Origin: Raphanus sativus | Lineage: Eukaryota; Streptophyta; Magnoliopsida; Brassicales; Brassicaceae | Direction: 5' to 3' | NCBI RefSeq assembly: GCF_000801105.2 | Contig: NC_079516.1 | Location: 12,276,001 to 12,340,000 of the forward strand | DNA length: 64,000 nt | Shown: in pieces, positions 12,306 through 23,892 of the stretch | How the letters are laid out: every line of letters starts with the position of its first letter | How positions within the stretch are numbered: the first letter of the stretch is position 1 | The notes under the pieces: model-generated | What the model was told of the DNA's origin: nothing | Database searches by the model: none | What the model saw: only the letters and a program-made list of their open reading frames with translations | Program-made: the position numbers and the translations under genes

Positions 12306-13356
12306 TTTCTATAGATTCTAAATTTTTATATTTTAAAGAAAAAACTATAAATATGCTTATTGATTAAGCTTTATGCAATTGGGAGAGATGAATAAAAAAG
12401 GAAATTGTGAATCTTTTACATTTCATTTTTTTTGTTAAATAATGTAGGATTTATTCAAATTAAAATTTTTATTTAAAATTTTGGAAATTTTGTGTTATTT
12501 AAACGTATTGTTCATAAAATATAAGAGATTTATTATGATTTTTGAAATGTTTTAGTAGTTTTATAATTAAAATATAAAACTATACTGTTGTAATTAAAAT
12601 CATATTAATTTTCATAATTCAGAACAAATCATCTAAATAATTATTAAAAATCAAATCAGTTCAAATAATTTCAAATATTATTTAATGCATATTTAAAATT
12701 TAAATTAACTTTCAAAATAGTTATTCCTTTGTAGAACCTATCATTCAGATATTTAAATTATTATTTAATTTTTATCAGATTCGTATTTATCTAGATTGGA
12801 TCTTCGACTAACTGCATGTACTTTTGATTTTGAAATATATTTGTTTAGTTTAAGAAATATAGTTTTGAATGATTCAGATAATTGTTAAAATCGTTTGCTA
12901 GTCCGGATAATTATATTTTTTATACTATGAGATTATCTTTACTTTACCCAAAAGAACTGGATATTTTGGTTAGGTACGGCTAAATCACCGGAGAGGCATA
13001 ACCTACCATTAATCATGAGCAACATCATTCAAAAAAAAAAAAAATCATGAGCAACATCACCAGTTTACTTCGGTTATCTCCGGTTTGGTTTGAAAATAGT
13101 ATTAACCTCTTGACAGAAAAACCACGTTTCCTTTTTGTTTGTTGTCTTAAACTCTTAAAACTCTCCAACAAACACACAAAACGAATGTGAAAAGATAGGC
13201 ATGAAAAGATTTGCAAAATCTATTAAGTGAAAAAGGAGCCAGAGAGTTCGGAGTTTCGTTTTTTTTTCTGAATACATTATGCTATTTGTTTCCTCCGTCG
13301 ACTTCGCATGAACACTTGAGCAAAAAGGTGGGAGGGACTCTCTCTGTTTTGTAGAC
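12306..13356. other. Intergenic region between BXL4 and MRS2-2
   Basis: It holds the BXL4 3' UTR and the MRS2-2 promoter. It is AT-rich and no extra gene is seen. A small insertion scar, TTC plus poly-A between two copies of a 17-bp sequence, lies at 13011-13059. Confidence 0.5.
13011..13059 (+). repeat. 17-bp direct repeat flanking a bare poly-A insert
   Basis: AATCATGAGCAACATCA occurs at 13011-13027 and again at 13043-13059. The 15 bp between them are TTC plus a run of A. This is the footprint expected when target-primed reverse transcription copies almost nothing but a poly-A tail. Confidence 0.7.
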
Positions 13357-15679
13357 ATGGCGCATATCAACGGGTACGTGGTTGCGGCGGGGGAGAAGAA
13401 GAAGGCGTCTCAACCGTCGTCGTGGAACTGGGTGCTTATAAACGCGACGGGAGAGAGCGAGGCGCTTGATGTCGATAAGTATGCTGTCATGCACCGTGTT
13501 CAGATCCACGCTCGTGATCTAAGGATTATTGACCCGAATCTATCTTACCCTTCCACTATTCTCGTACGAGAGAGAGCCATTGTGCTGAATTTGGAGGTCA
13601 GGATTGTTCCTTTTGTTTTTGTTGTTGTTTCGTACGTAGTGTGACTATGTTTTTTTTTTTTTTTTTTTTTTGTGTGTGTATGTGTGTGGTGGGTTGCAGC
13701 ATATCAAGGCGATCATCACTTCCGATGAGGTTAGTTTACTATTTGTTTCCTTTTCGGTCACTTAGATTTATAGGGGTTTTGACCTTGTCTCCCTTTCCAA
13801 ATTTTTAGAAATTATATACATAGACATCCTTAAATTATGGAAAGATTTTTTAATTAAATTAATATTCTTACTAAATGTTAATTGCTCTCAAAATATCCGA
13901 TCCGCCCTGCTCGGATAGGTTACTAGTACTAGTTGAAAGACTCACAGTTTCATCCATGCTTTCATCCATGAATTGCTTAGAGAATTAGGGTCTAGCATTG
14001 CATAAATATGTTTTCCTTCAATGTCTCTTGATGGATGATTGCCAATGAAGATAAACCTTATATGATATTTGTATTAATGACTTGATTTATTACAGGTTTT
14101 GCTTCGGGATCCATCGAATGAAAATGTTATCCCCGTTGTGAAGGAGCTTGAAAGACGCTTACCAGTTGGAAACAAAGCACAACATGGTCAAGGAGAGGGG
14201 AAAGAGAGTTCAGCTACACAAAATGATGCTGATGTTGGTGGAGAAGATGGTACTATCCCCTACAGACTTATAGCTTTTCGTAACATTTTATATCCTTTTT
14301 TTTGTGGTTTATTCAAATGTCTCTGCCTGTTGCATTATAGAAACCCCATTTGAATTCCGTGCACTGGAAGTTTTCTTGGAAGCTATGTGTAGCTTCTTAG
14401 CTGCAAGGACAACGGAGCTAGAAACAGCTGCCTACCCTACTTTGGATGAGCTTGCCTCAAAGGTAGGTAGTTCACCGTTTAAGTATACCAGGCATCACCA
14501 GTGGTCCAGTTTTCAACGGTGTTTTTATACATTAATCTTGTAGATTAGTAGCCATAACTTGGATAGAGTTCGGAAGTTGAAGAGTGTCACCACTCGGTTG
14601 ACAGCTCGAGTTCAAAAGGTGAGGCAGTGTTCATCTCTTAAAGTTTGTAATGGAAATAAACAATTAAGAGGCTTCACCGCCTTTTGTAGGTAAGAGATGA
14701 GCTTGAACATTTGCTGGATGATGACGATGATATGGCTGATCTTTACCTTTCAAGGAAGCTCTCTAGTGCTTCCTCAGCAGCTGGTAGTCCAAATTTCTAT
14801 CTTACTTCCCCAACAATAGGTTCTAAGATCTCAAAAGCTAGTGTAGCCACAGTTCGTGAGGATGAAAACGATATTGAACAACTTGAAATGTTGCTCGAGG
14901 TTCGTTCTTATTGCACAAATTATTTGTTTAATCTTATCTACTTATCTTCCATTCACAAGTGAAGTCTAAAACATATGTTTCGATATCCTTTACAGGCATA
15001 CTTCATGCAAATCGACAGCACTTTTAACAAATTAACAACGGTTATCTTCTTGCTTCTTCTTTTCTTGTTATTTGCAGCATAATTTTTCTTTTTGTTGATT
15101 TTAAAAAATTGTTCTTCTAACTCCCAATTTATTTGACTCAGCTACGTGAGTATATCGATGATACGGATGATTACATTAACATTCAGGTAACCATTTTTAA
15201 TTATGTTCTTGAAATCTTAATAATCATAATATCATTGTCTAATAAAGCCTATATCATTGGTTTTATGGTTTTGCAGATGGACAATCATCGTAATGAGCTG
15301 ATTAAGGTAAGTGAACGTTGAAAGCTGAAGTGTTTCTTTCTGTCATCCTCCTGAGTTTCTCTTCTTGATCATCTTCAAAAAAATCTTGCAGTTGGAGGTT
15401 GTGTTAAGTTCTGGAACCGTTTGCTCAGCATTTTACTCTCTAGTCGCTGGAATTTTCGGGATGAACATTCCATACACGTGGAACGATAACCACGGATACA
15501 TGTTCAAATGGGTATATAACCAAATCTCCATTTGCTTGATATAGAAGAAAAAAGTTCTCGGGGTTAACCTAAAATCGGTTTTGTTGTTGCAGGTTTGTAT
15601 CGTGACGGGGGCAATTTGTGTGATCTCGTTGGTATTCATAATGTCGTACGCTCGGTTCAAAGGGCTTGTGGGATCTTGA
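13357..15679 (+). CDS. MRS2-2: MRS2/CorA-type magnesium transporter (MRS2-2 / MGT9)
   Basis: The product is a Mg2+ channel of the CorA superfamily. Eleven exons (13357-13596, 13700-13729, 14096-14249, 14341-14462, 14544-14618, 14690-14899, 14996-15040, 15142-15186, 15277-15306, 15392-15511, 15593-15679) join in frame to 385 aa. The long N-terminal soluble, coiled-coil-rich part includes [20 protein letters not shown] and a run of aspartates near [14 protein letters not shown]. The first membrane helix ends with the diagnostic GMN triad (residues about 340-342, in [12 protein letters not shown]), and the second helix is at about 358-376 before a short basic tail. One oddity: the usually conserved STILGRE segment reads STILVRE. 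Position after BXL4 agrees with Arabidopsis At5g64560. The start was chosen because the frame and N-terminal sequence match the family. Confidence 0.93.
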
Positions 15680-17070
15680 TTTGTCTAGAGAGAGTTTTTT
15701 AGCATTGAGAAATTTAGACTTCGAATTGTTTAAGAGGAGCTTTACACAATCTTATTATTAGAGATTTTAAACCGAAATTTTTTTATAAGCCAACAGGCCT
15801 GTGACCATATTATTAGCATCCTACTAAACTATGCAGCTTTGAAATTTTGAGCTTAAAGAAATTAAAAATTTACGTCTAGTTTTCAAGAATCACGGTTCCT
15901 ATATTGACTTTGGTAATTCACAAAACAAACAAAAATCAATCATACTTCTAGTGTTAATAGAAAACTGGTCGAGCGGGAGTCATTTTTTTTTTATCTTTAT
16001 TTTTACTAAATGTTATACATGATTGCCAATGTGTATTAATATAAAATTTTGATAAATAACAATGTGTACTAATGTGTTTAAATAAGCAATGTGTTTAATT
16101 ACTAAATTTGATTTTTAAATTTTAAAATAACGTAAAGTAGATTTTTTCTGTATTATTTAAAATATATAGTGTTATATATTTTTGTATTTTCAATATTTAT
16201 CATACAAAACTTACATTGGGGTATTATTTATATGAAAATATGTGTAACATAATATATTTATATATTATATAAACATATGCACACCCACACGGGTTTTATT
16301 TTTAAAATGTATTCTATATTGTTTAGTTTTATGTAGTATCGAGTTTGTATAATTTAATTTTGTGTTTAAAGAACAATATCAAAACTGTCTTTCGTATGTA
16401 AAAATAACATTTTGCAAGCGTGAGTTGTGTCTTTTTATTGTAACACAAAATTTTATATAAAACTTATGTTTTTTGTACATTACGAAATTTAATTTTTTAA
16501 AATAATTATTATGTAATTTCAAAGTGAATTTTATCTCCGAGGTCCAATATATTTTGTGTGTAATGGTTCAAAGCATTTTCGATATATATTATATTTCAGT
16601 TTGGTTTGTTTTTAGTATTATTGTATAAGTATAATATTATACAATATTACTATATTCTATACAATATATGAAGCTATGTGTTATTTGTTTTAGAAAGTAG
16701 ATTAGGTCCAACGTAGTTATAAGAATAGTCATATCTTTATGTATGTGTCTATGACTTATCTACCTAATGTTATTCGTACTAATAAATTAATATGGCCAAT
16801 GAAAGTATACTGATCAATTTAAAATGAATTGTATAGGGTAATTATAGAACGATTAGTATTTTTAGTATTCTTAGTATATATCTTATTTAAATCGACATGT
16901 AATAAATGTAAAAATCATATATGAAATATAGACAAAAAGAAAAACTGTATTTAAAGAAATACATCAATGCAAAATTAGACTATGATACATATTATATATA
17001 AAGAATGAGTCATTTAATTTAAATATATGAGTTCCATCTTTAAAAATCCATCTAGAAAAATTTGTAATGT
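15680..17070. other. AT-rich intergenic DNA
   Basis: It contains the 3' UTR of the magnesium transporter gene and then long AT-rich sequence. No coding exon, RNA gene or bounded transposon was recognised. Confidence 0.45.
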
Positions 17071-17380
17071 TCCTATTTTAATAAAGATAGATAAGGTTGA
17101 TGGCTTGGGCCAGCCTTGGGCCTAGTGTTGTTTGTTTAGAATCAATTACAATTTTGTAAGATCCATCTAGGATTCTTAGCGGTTTTACAACAGTAAACAA
17201 ACCCTTTTTGGCTTAAGGACAATTTGTTTCCTATTTTAATAAAGATAGATAAGGTTGATGGCTTGGGCCAGCCTTGGGCCTAGTGTTGTTTGTTTAGAAT
17301 CAATTACAATTTTGTAAGATCCATCTAGGATTCTTAGCGGTTTTACAACAGTAAACAAACCCTTTTTGGCTTAAGGACAG
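17071..17380. repeat. Near-exact tandem duplication, unit 158 bp
   Basis: The unit beginning TCCTATTTTAATAAAGATAG occurs at 17071 and again at 17229; the copies look identical by eye to about 17379. Each includes GGCTTGGGCCAGCCTTGGGC and ends near GGCTTAAGGACA. The identity implies a very recent duplication in the upstream region of the Cys/His-repeat gene. Confidence 0.9.
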
Positions 17381-17568
17381 TTAACAAACTCTCTGAAGTA
17401 AAAGATGTTCTGCAGGCGAACGACCTCTTAAAACTCTATTCATGAAGTCAAAACCTAGACGTTGTCTCAAAGTAATACAACAAGGCTTTCTTGTTTCCAC
17501 ATAACATTGTTTACCAGATTTTTATAATTGTAACATAATATAAAGTATAAAAGGTATAAAATATTGGC

Positions 17569-17612
17569 AACGTCAGCCGTTCGCGTGGAGAGTTGAGGCC
17601 GAGGCTGACGTT
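17569..17612. promoter_or_regulatory. 10-bp inverted repeat with TGACG cores
   Basis: AACGTCAGCC at 17569-17578 and GGCTGACGTT at 17603-17612 form a perfect inverted repeat with a 24-bp spacer. Each arm contains TGACG, the core bound by TGA-type bZIP factors. It is over 1 kb upstream of the next gene, so any role is only a guess. Confidence 0.3.
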
Positions 17613-18699
17613 ATCAACTTAAACAATAAAATAATAAGATTCCTTTTATTTTATTTCATTTTGTACTTTTCCTCTAAATAAATAATTAGATTCTTCCACT
17701 CTGCAAGGAACCTAATTGGCTGACGTAATCGGAATTGCCTCTTGGAACAACATAAAAATCAAATTTCTTTTCTTATTAAATAGTCTTCTTGTATATGGCT
17801 GAGACAATTCCCTATCACGACAAAAATGAAATCAATAGTATTAAAAAAGCAAATAAAAAGCATAGACCGCACTAAAATATAAATAAGTCGTTCATACTTG
17901 TTCTCACTCTCAGCGACGCACATCTTGCATTTTCGTCCCATTAATCAATTAGATGTTGGGTTATTTCAAACGAAATTTTTGCATTTGTGTACATCAGTTT
18001 TAATATGTTTTTGCTTTCTTGTATTTGAAGGAAAAGTTATAGTAATGTTTAATCAGACATCATTAGAGATCTGTGAACAAAAAGGCGTAAGAAAACTATA
18101 AGTATGTTTAAAAAAAATTATAAACATAGCCTTTTTGTGTGTTTGTTTGTTTTTGTTTTTACTATTTATGTATATATACACATAAATTTATAAATAATGT
18201 TTTGATTAAAATGTCTTATGTTTAAATAGAAACTGACCATTTGAACGTACAGATCTAGACATAGATCTATGTAAGTTCAATCATAAAATAAAAGGATAGA
18301 ATCATTAGCAGCTTTATGCTACAAGTGCTTCGCATTTGGATAGTGGAATCTAATTAAAAATTCAATAATGTTAGGTTTCATGATGCCAGCTAATTCTATT
18401 TGTTACTCCATATTTCTGGCATGAGAAAATATTGTTTTTTATCTTATATATAAATACATCCACATATAAAATAACAGAAAATAATAAACTTCATTAAGTT
18501 CGTAATACTCAGTCAGCTGATATATCATTATCAATAAATAAATAAAAAACTCCAGTTTTCATTATATTAAGATGACGTCATAAAACTTTGGAAAGGAATC
18601 AGTTTTGTCGCGTTAAGACGATAATGGGTTTCCATTTTAAATCAGAAGTGACTTGTCGGAACAACACTACCACTCGAAATCAAACGGACAGCAAGGGGG

Positions 18700-18707
18700 T
18701 ATATAAG
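18700..18707 (+). promoter_or_regulatory. Possible TATA box for the Cys/His-repeat gene
   Basis: TATATAAG sits in a GC-richer promoter-like stretch about 380 bp before the inferred leader intron donor at 19083. Other AT motifs nearby could serve instead. Confidence 0.35.
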
Positions 18708-19082
18708 ACTTTTAGCCCTATAACGGCGTCGTTTTCATCGAAAAGCAAATTTAATTGATTTCCCAAAATAGAGCACTGTCTCATCCAATCAGAACCGTTA
18801 CTAGCGACGGTTACAAAGGGCATATCAGGTAAATTTAATGCTCTCTTTCTCGCGGGTTATTAACGAGAAGGACCTGAGCCGTCCACGCTCATAATAATAT
18901 CTCAACTATTCTCTTTCTTCTAAAGACCGATAATATTTAGACACCTGTGTTCAGTCTTTTTTGTTTCTTCTCCTTCTTGCTCTTACCTAGATTTTGAGAC
19001 GAGGAGAGTCTCAGTTTCCAACGTTTCCTTTTTTTTCTCTTTGCTTACCGAATCTCTCTCTCTTGTCTCTCAGATCCATCAG

Positions 19083-19988
19083 GTTTTTATTTCTTCTTTT
19101 AGTAATTTTTGTTACTTTTATTAGTGATTGATCAAAGTACTGAATGATGAATCAAAATGCATGGTTTGTTTCCTGAATTTATTACTTTAAATGTTTCTGT
19201 AATTGTCTTAACATCTTAGGCTTATCTGTTGTGTCTGAAATTGAGTTATGTTCTCTCACCTTCAAGCTGATAACTTTTTATAGTAGTATGGTTTCCTAAT
19301 AATTGAACTGATTATCTTAGATTCTTTATGTTTTTGTGCATTTAATTCTTCAAGTTAACAAACTTTTTGATATTATAGATATCGGAATCTTGTTGACTCC
19401 ATGGTGTTTCTTTTTCTTTAATTTTCTTTATAAACAAAATATTACCTTAGATCTTGTTATTTGTGTTTGGATCTTTCATCTACATTAGAAATTATGAGAT
19501 ATTGTTGTCCATCATTTATAATAAAGACGTTGACTATCAAGGTTTTGATACAAGTTATTGAGTTTTACTTTATACTACTCTAAAAACCAATCTTATCCGC
19601 CTCTAACATTTTGATTTTTTGATAGCTGTAGAGGATTTAGTAAAAGCTATAGATTAATGCTGAGAAGGGGGGCTATATGCTCAGAACCAGCCCTGCTTAT
19701 CTTTTCCCTTTCTTTCATTCTGTTTTTCTTGGGAAATCTCTAGTTTTGAAAATTTATTTTTTAGCAAAAGAAAGATGTAACCTCACGTTTCACTTTTTAA
19801 CCATAAGTCATTTTTTGGTTGGTACTTAGTCCTTTTCAGACACAGTTGTTATACCCAATTATTGCTCTGTACTTTTTAATCTCTTAACTGCAGTTTTTTT
19901 TTTACTATTGACTCTAATCTGTTCTTTTTTTTTTTAATTATTTCTCTCATGTCATTGTTACTGACATAGATATTGTAACTTGTTGCAG
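19083..19988 (+). other. Intron in the 5' leader of the Cys/His-repeat gene
   Basis: The donor (AG|GTTTTTAT after AGATCCATC) and acceptor (CTTGTTGCAG) bound a T-rich 906-nt interval between a CT-rich leader exon and the exon carrying the upstream ORF and main ORF. A long leader intron just before the coding exon is common in such single-coding-exon plant genes. The donor choice is inferred. Confidence 0.6.
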
Positions 19989-20016
19989 AAAGGTTTTTGC
20001 TCTTCTTATCTTGAAG

Positions 20017-20091
20017 ATGGACAGGGCAGACACATGGGGGTTTGTTAGTGGTGGGAGATGTTTATATCTCAAGTTGATTTTATGTTTATAG
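20017..20091 (+). CDS. Upstream ORF, 24 codons, candidate conserved-peptide uORF
   Basis: An ATG at 20017 (context GAAGATGGA) opens a 24-codon frame that begins MDRADTWGF, continues SGGRCLYL and ends LKLILCL before TAG at 20089-20091. It ends 57 nt before the main ATG at 20149. Arabidopsis loricrin-like genes of this family are, as I recall, on lists of conserved-peptide uORF genes. If the peptide is conserved it would act in cis, stalling the ribosome at its C terminus and lowering translation of the main frame, possibly in response to a metabolite. The coding evidence here is position, start context and my memory only. Confidence 0.6.
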   Translation: MDRADTWGFVSGGRCLYLKLILCL

Positions 20092-20148
20092 CTTTACGAG
20101 TTATTATTCTAAGTATTCTACTGTGCATCCCTTCCCTTCTTCTTCAAC

Positions 20149-21861
20149 ATGGATTTGAACGAGAGTGTGGCTCGTTTTGGTGATACTTCTCTCAGCTTGA
20201 AATGCCTTGGAAGCAACTCGCACCACAACCATAAGCTTTGTTATGATGTTTCCAACTGTCCTGATGGGGGTTGCGGTTTGGTTCTCGGTTTAGGTCCAAC
20301 ACCACCCTCGTATTATTACAGTGTAAGGGTTAATGACAATAACAACAAAGTCTCAGCTTCATCCGGGACTGTTCAGGAACTCTCATCAGGTGGTGACTCC
20401 ATTCTACAGCTCGGCCTTCCTGCACTGACCATGGACAGTTTCAGCGGACTTGATTGTTCCTTGTTGACGTATACAGACACTAACGTCTCCCAAGCTGATG
20501 AAGGTTCTACCTCTACAAAGCGTTCAGGTGGCTATATGTCATCCCTTAGAAGACCTTTAAGAATGCAAGAGTGTAGTACTAACTTTGGAGTTGATGAGTC
20601 AGAGTTCTCCATAGGAGCTGCTTTCTCTGACAGGACTCAGCACAGGACGACCAACCCAAAGAAATGCAAGTTCATGGGATGTGCCAAAGGAGCTAGAGGA
20701 GCGTCAGGGCTCTGCATTGGCCATGGAGGTGGGCAGAGATGCCAAAAGGCAGGTTGCAACAAAGGTGCTGAGAGCAAAACAACCTTCTGCAAAGCACATG
20801 GTGGAGGAAAGAGATGCCAGCACTTGGGGTGCACAAAGAGCGCCGAGGGCAAAACAGATTACTGTATATCTCACGGAGGTGGAAGAAGGTGTGGCTTTCC
20901 TGAGGGATGCGCTAAGGCTGCACGTGGCAAGTCAGGGCTATGCATAAAGCACGGTGGTGGTAAGAGGTGTAGAGTTGAAGGATGCACAAGAAGCGCTGAG
21001 GGACAAGCTGGTCTTTGTATATCGCATGGTGGTGGGAGGCGTTGTCAGTCTCCAGGGTGTACAAAAGGTGCTCAAGGGAGTACGAACTACTGCAAAGCTC
21101 ATGGTGGTGGGAAGCGTTGCATATTCGCTGGATGTACTAAAGGAGCTGAAGGTAGTACTCCTCTGTGTAAAGCACACGGTGGAGGGAAACGTTGTATGTT
21201 TGATGGAGGTGGGATATGCCCTAAGAGCGTGCATGGTGGGACGAGTTTCTGTGTAGCTCACGGTGGTGGGAAGAGATGTGTTGTGGCGGGGTGCACTAAG
21301 AGCGCTCGTGGGAGGACTGATTGTTGTGTGAAGCATGGAGGTGGGAAACGGTGTAAGTCTATTGGGTGTGAGAAGAGTGCGCAAGGTAGTACTGATTTTT
21401 GCAAGGCTCATGGAGGTGGCAAACGGTGTTCTTGGGGAGGTAACTGCGAGAAGTTTGCTAGAGGAAAGAGTGGTTTATGTGCTGCTCATAATAGTATGTG
21501 TCAGGACAAAGGTGGAAGCAAGATTGGTTTGATAGGGCCAGGACTTTTCCGTGGTCTTGTTGTCTCTACCTCTTCTCAAACCACCACTACTACCACTGAT
21601 CATTCTCAGGCTGGAGTTAGTGCGGTCTCTGACTGCACAGAGTCCATTGAGCAAAGACGGATGCAGATGATACCAATGCAGGTTCTTGTGCCTCCATCAA
21701 TGAAGTCCTTAAGCTTCTCAAACACTGAAAGACTAGAAACAGAATCAAACAATAACAGGAGCGGGAGGAATGTCTTTGACTTTATGATTCCGGAGGAGAG
21801 AGTTCATGGAGGGGGGCTAATGTCTCTGCTTAATGGAAGCTTGAAGCAGACTCTCCATTGA
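20149..21861 (+). CDS. Loricrin-like / WRKY19-type Cys-His repeat protein
   Basis: This is a single coding exon of 570 aa, similar to Arabidopsis At5g64550 by memory and by its position after MRS2-2. Residues about 173-447 are eleven tandem units of about 24 aa with the pattern C-x4-6-C, a third Cys about ten residues on, then x3-H-GGG-(K/Q/R)-RC, as in CTKGAEGSTPLCKAHGGGKR. The three Cys and one His per unit suggest metal binding, and similar repeats occur in Arabidopsis WRKY19. The N-terminal part contains two LxLxL motifs, LVLGL (44-48) and LQLGL (86-90), which match EAR repression motifs. The C terminus is Ser/Thr/Gln-rich and low in order. The likely role is nuclear, but no biochemical function is established that I know of. 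The leader carries an intron and an upstream ORF, so translational control is plausible. Confidence 0.88.
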   Translation: MDLNESVARFGDTSLSLKCLGSNSHHNHKLCYDVSNCPDGGCGLVLGLGPTPPSYYYSVRVNDNNNKVSASSGTVQELSSGGDSILQLGLPALTMDSFSGLDCSLLTYTDTNVSQADEGSTSTKRSGGYMSSLRRPLRMQECSTNFGVDESEFSIGAAFSDRTQHRTTNPKKCKFMGCAKGARGASGLCIGHGGGQRCQKAGCNKGAESKTTFCKAHGGGKRCQHLGCTKSAEGKTDYCISHGGGRRCGFPEGCAKAARGKSGLCIKHGGGKRCRVEGCTRSAEGQAGLCISHGGGRRCQSPGCTKGAQGSTNYCKAHGGGKRCIFAGCTKGAEGSTPLCKAHGGGKRCMFDGGGICPKSVHGGTSFCVAHGGGKRCVVAGCTKSARGRTDCCVKHGGGKRCKSIGCEKSAQGSTDFCKAHGGGKRCSWGGNCEKFARGKSGLCAAHNSMCQDKGGSKIGLIGPGLFRGLVVSTSSQTTTTTTDHSQAGVSAVSDCTESIEQRRMQMIPMQVLVPPSMKSLSFSNTERLETESNNNRSGRNVFDFMIPEERVHGGGLMSLLNGSLKQTLH

Positions 21862-23892
21862 TGGAACTTGAAAGCTTTTCTCTATTGGTGAGAGAGAGAC
21901 ACACCAAAAAGCTTATGTAATATGTATAGTATTATTCCTTGTCTCTTTGGTCCTTTTGTATATTCATGGGTCTTGTGTTTTTTTTGTATGGTCTTGTAAT
22001 GAGTCTTGACCATCTAGTCGATGGCTAGAACTTGTTTATTTGATTATTAATTTGGAATTTTGCAATGTAGTGTAGGAAGTGTTGTTATTGATTTGTTCAA
22101 TGGAATTAATAAATGGATGCTTTGTTATGTTTGGTTTGGTTTGCTTTTCTGCATTCCTAAGTTTAAGTGAATCAAATGCTTAATTTCGAATTGGTTTAGG
22201 CTAAGTAGAGGAAATCTTTTTTTTTGTTAGAAAGCTCATAGGTACATGGTTTACCTACTTCTTACCACTGAAATTATCTGGATTTATGATTATGAGTATC
22301 TAACTCAGCAGAACCATGAAAGTTTCTATAACCATCCCTTAAAACTACAATGATTTAATTCCTATCCTAATGTTTGCACCACTTCAAATTTTTGTCCTTT
22401 CAATTTTTGTGTTTCTTATCATTAATATGTGTGCAAGGTGCTTGCATCATACATGAGTCAGTGCTTGCTAAGCAAGCACCCATAAAAGAAAATAGAAAAT
22501 TAAATTATATAATAGATATGGAAAGAAAATGTTGCTTGGCTCGGCGACACAAGACAACTACTAAAACCAATCAAACATCTATAGAGAGAGTACTATAACT
22601 TGGAGCAAAAGGCTCTCGATTGCCAAATTCTTATAAATAATTAACAAAACACCAATCCTACTACCATAGACCGGTCAGGTTTAAGCCACACGTATATAAA
22701 ATGTAGAGGTCATACCTGAAAAATTATGTACTTCAACAGAACATGCTTATATTATTTAAATTATGTATTCTTTATTCTGGCCAGTTTCTTGTCTTCTAAA
22801 GCTTAGGACTGTCTCATAAAAAGAGAATTCTCTCACTATTTTCTCAAAAGTTCCCTATAAATTCCTCATATCTTATTTCAAAGTTCAAAGACAATACTTC
22901 TCAATATTTTTGTTATAAATTAAAAGAATACCAAAGTCAAATGCAATCTGATGATTCTGATCCCAACATATAATATACCTCTAAATCTTAGGGCTCTATG
23001 ACTTATTATTAAAAACATTGTTCTCCAAGCTACCTGCCTCTTCCATCTAAAAGAAATAGAGAAATACTATTATTATTTGTTGGTTCGTTTGTTGAGTTGA
23101 ATTAGAAATCATATAAACTTTCAAGAAAGAAAGAACAATAAAAAAAAAATTAGTGTGGTCTCTATAACTTTTTAAACACACTATTAGCATTTCTCCATTA
23201 TTATTCACCAACATTTTGAAGTCCCATCTGCATGCATCCAGTGGTAACATAATCATTATTTTCATTTCTTATATAAAAGCGTTCAAATGTGCTGGATCTT
23301 GTTAGTCAAAACTCTAATCCGTTTCTACCAATAAAATATATTTTAGTTGATATTGTCCAAAGAAGGAGAAGTAGGCTGCAGTTCTATCCCAGACTAGTAG
23401 ATGTGGTTTTCCTCCTAATCTTAGGTATAGTAGGCAAAGAGAATAGGTATGTTTAATTTACAAGTTAATTGGGAAACCTACAATAATTTTAGGGTAATGA
23501 TTGAATTGAGTATAAACTATTATTTTTATGATATTGTTTCATTGGTTTATAGTTTGTGGTTGTTTTATGGATAGCTATTATTCAAATCAGATATATACAC
23601 ACAAATTTTGGCTCGCCGCTTTAATTAGATTACAGTATGTAGAGTTTTAAATAGTTTAAACATAAATAATTAATCAGTATTAAAAGGATATATTTGAAGG
23701 GAATGTAAAAAAAATACAACATGACTAGAGATTCTTCCTTTTTTTGCTTCTGTTTTCTTGCAAATTGGAGATGGTTAATCTTACAACATATAACTTGTAA
23801 GAATGATGTCATTCTCCTTTTCCTTTTACGCTACAGAGATTATAGAAATAATTTCCCACTAAACCTTTTCTTTTTGGGTGCTTTTATCTTTA
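21862..23892. other. Intergenic region between convergent genes
   Basis: It holds the 3' UTR of the Cys/His-repeat gene and the downstream region of XND1. A small hairpin, GTGCTTGCTAAGCAAGCAC near 22470, is visible. I saw no gene or bounded transposon. Confidence 0.45.

Noticed and set aside
20938..21411. 157-codon minus-strand frame inside the Cys/His-repeat gene
   Set aside because: It is a shadow of the tandem repeats on the plus strand; the plus-strand frame explains the codon pattern.
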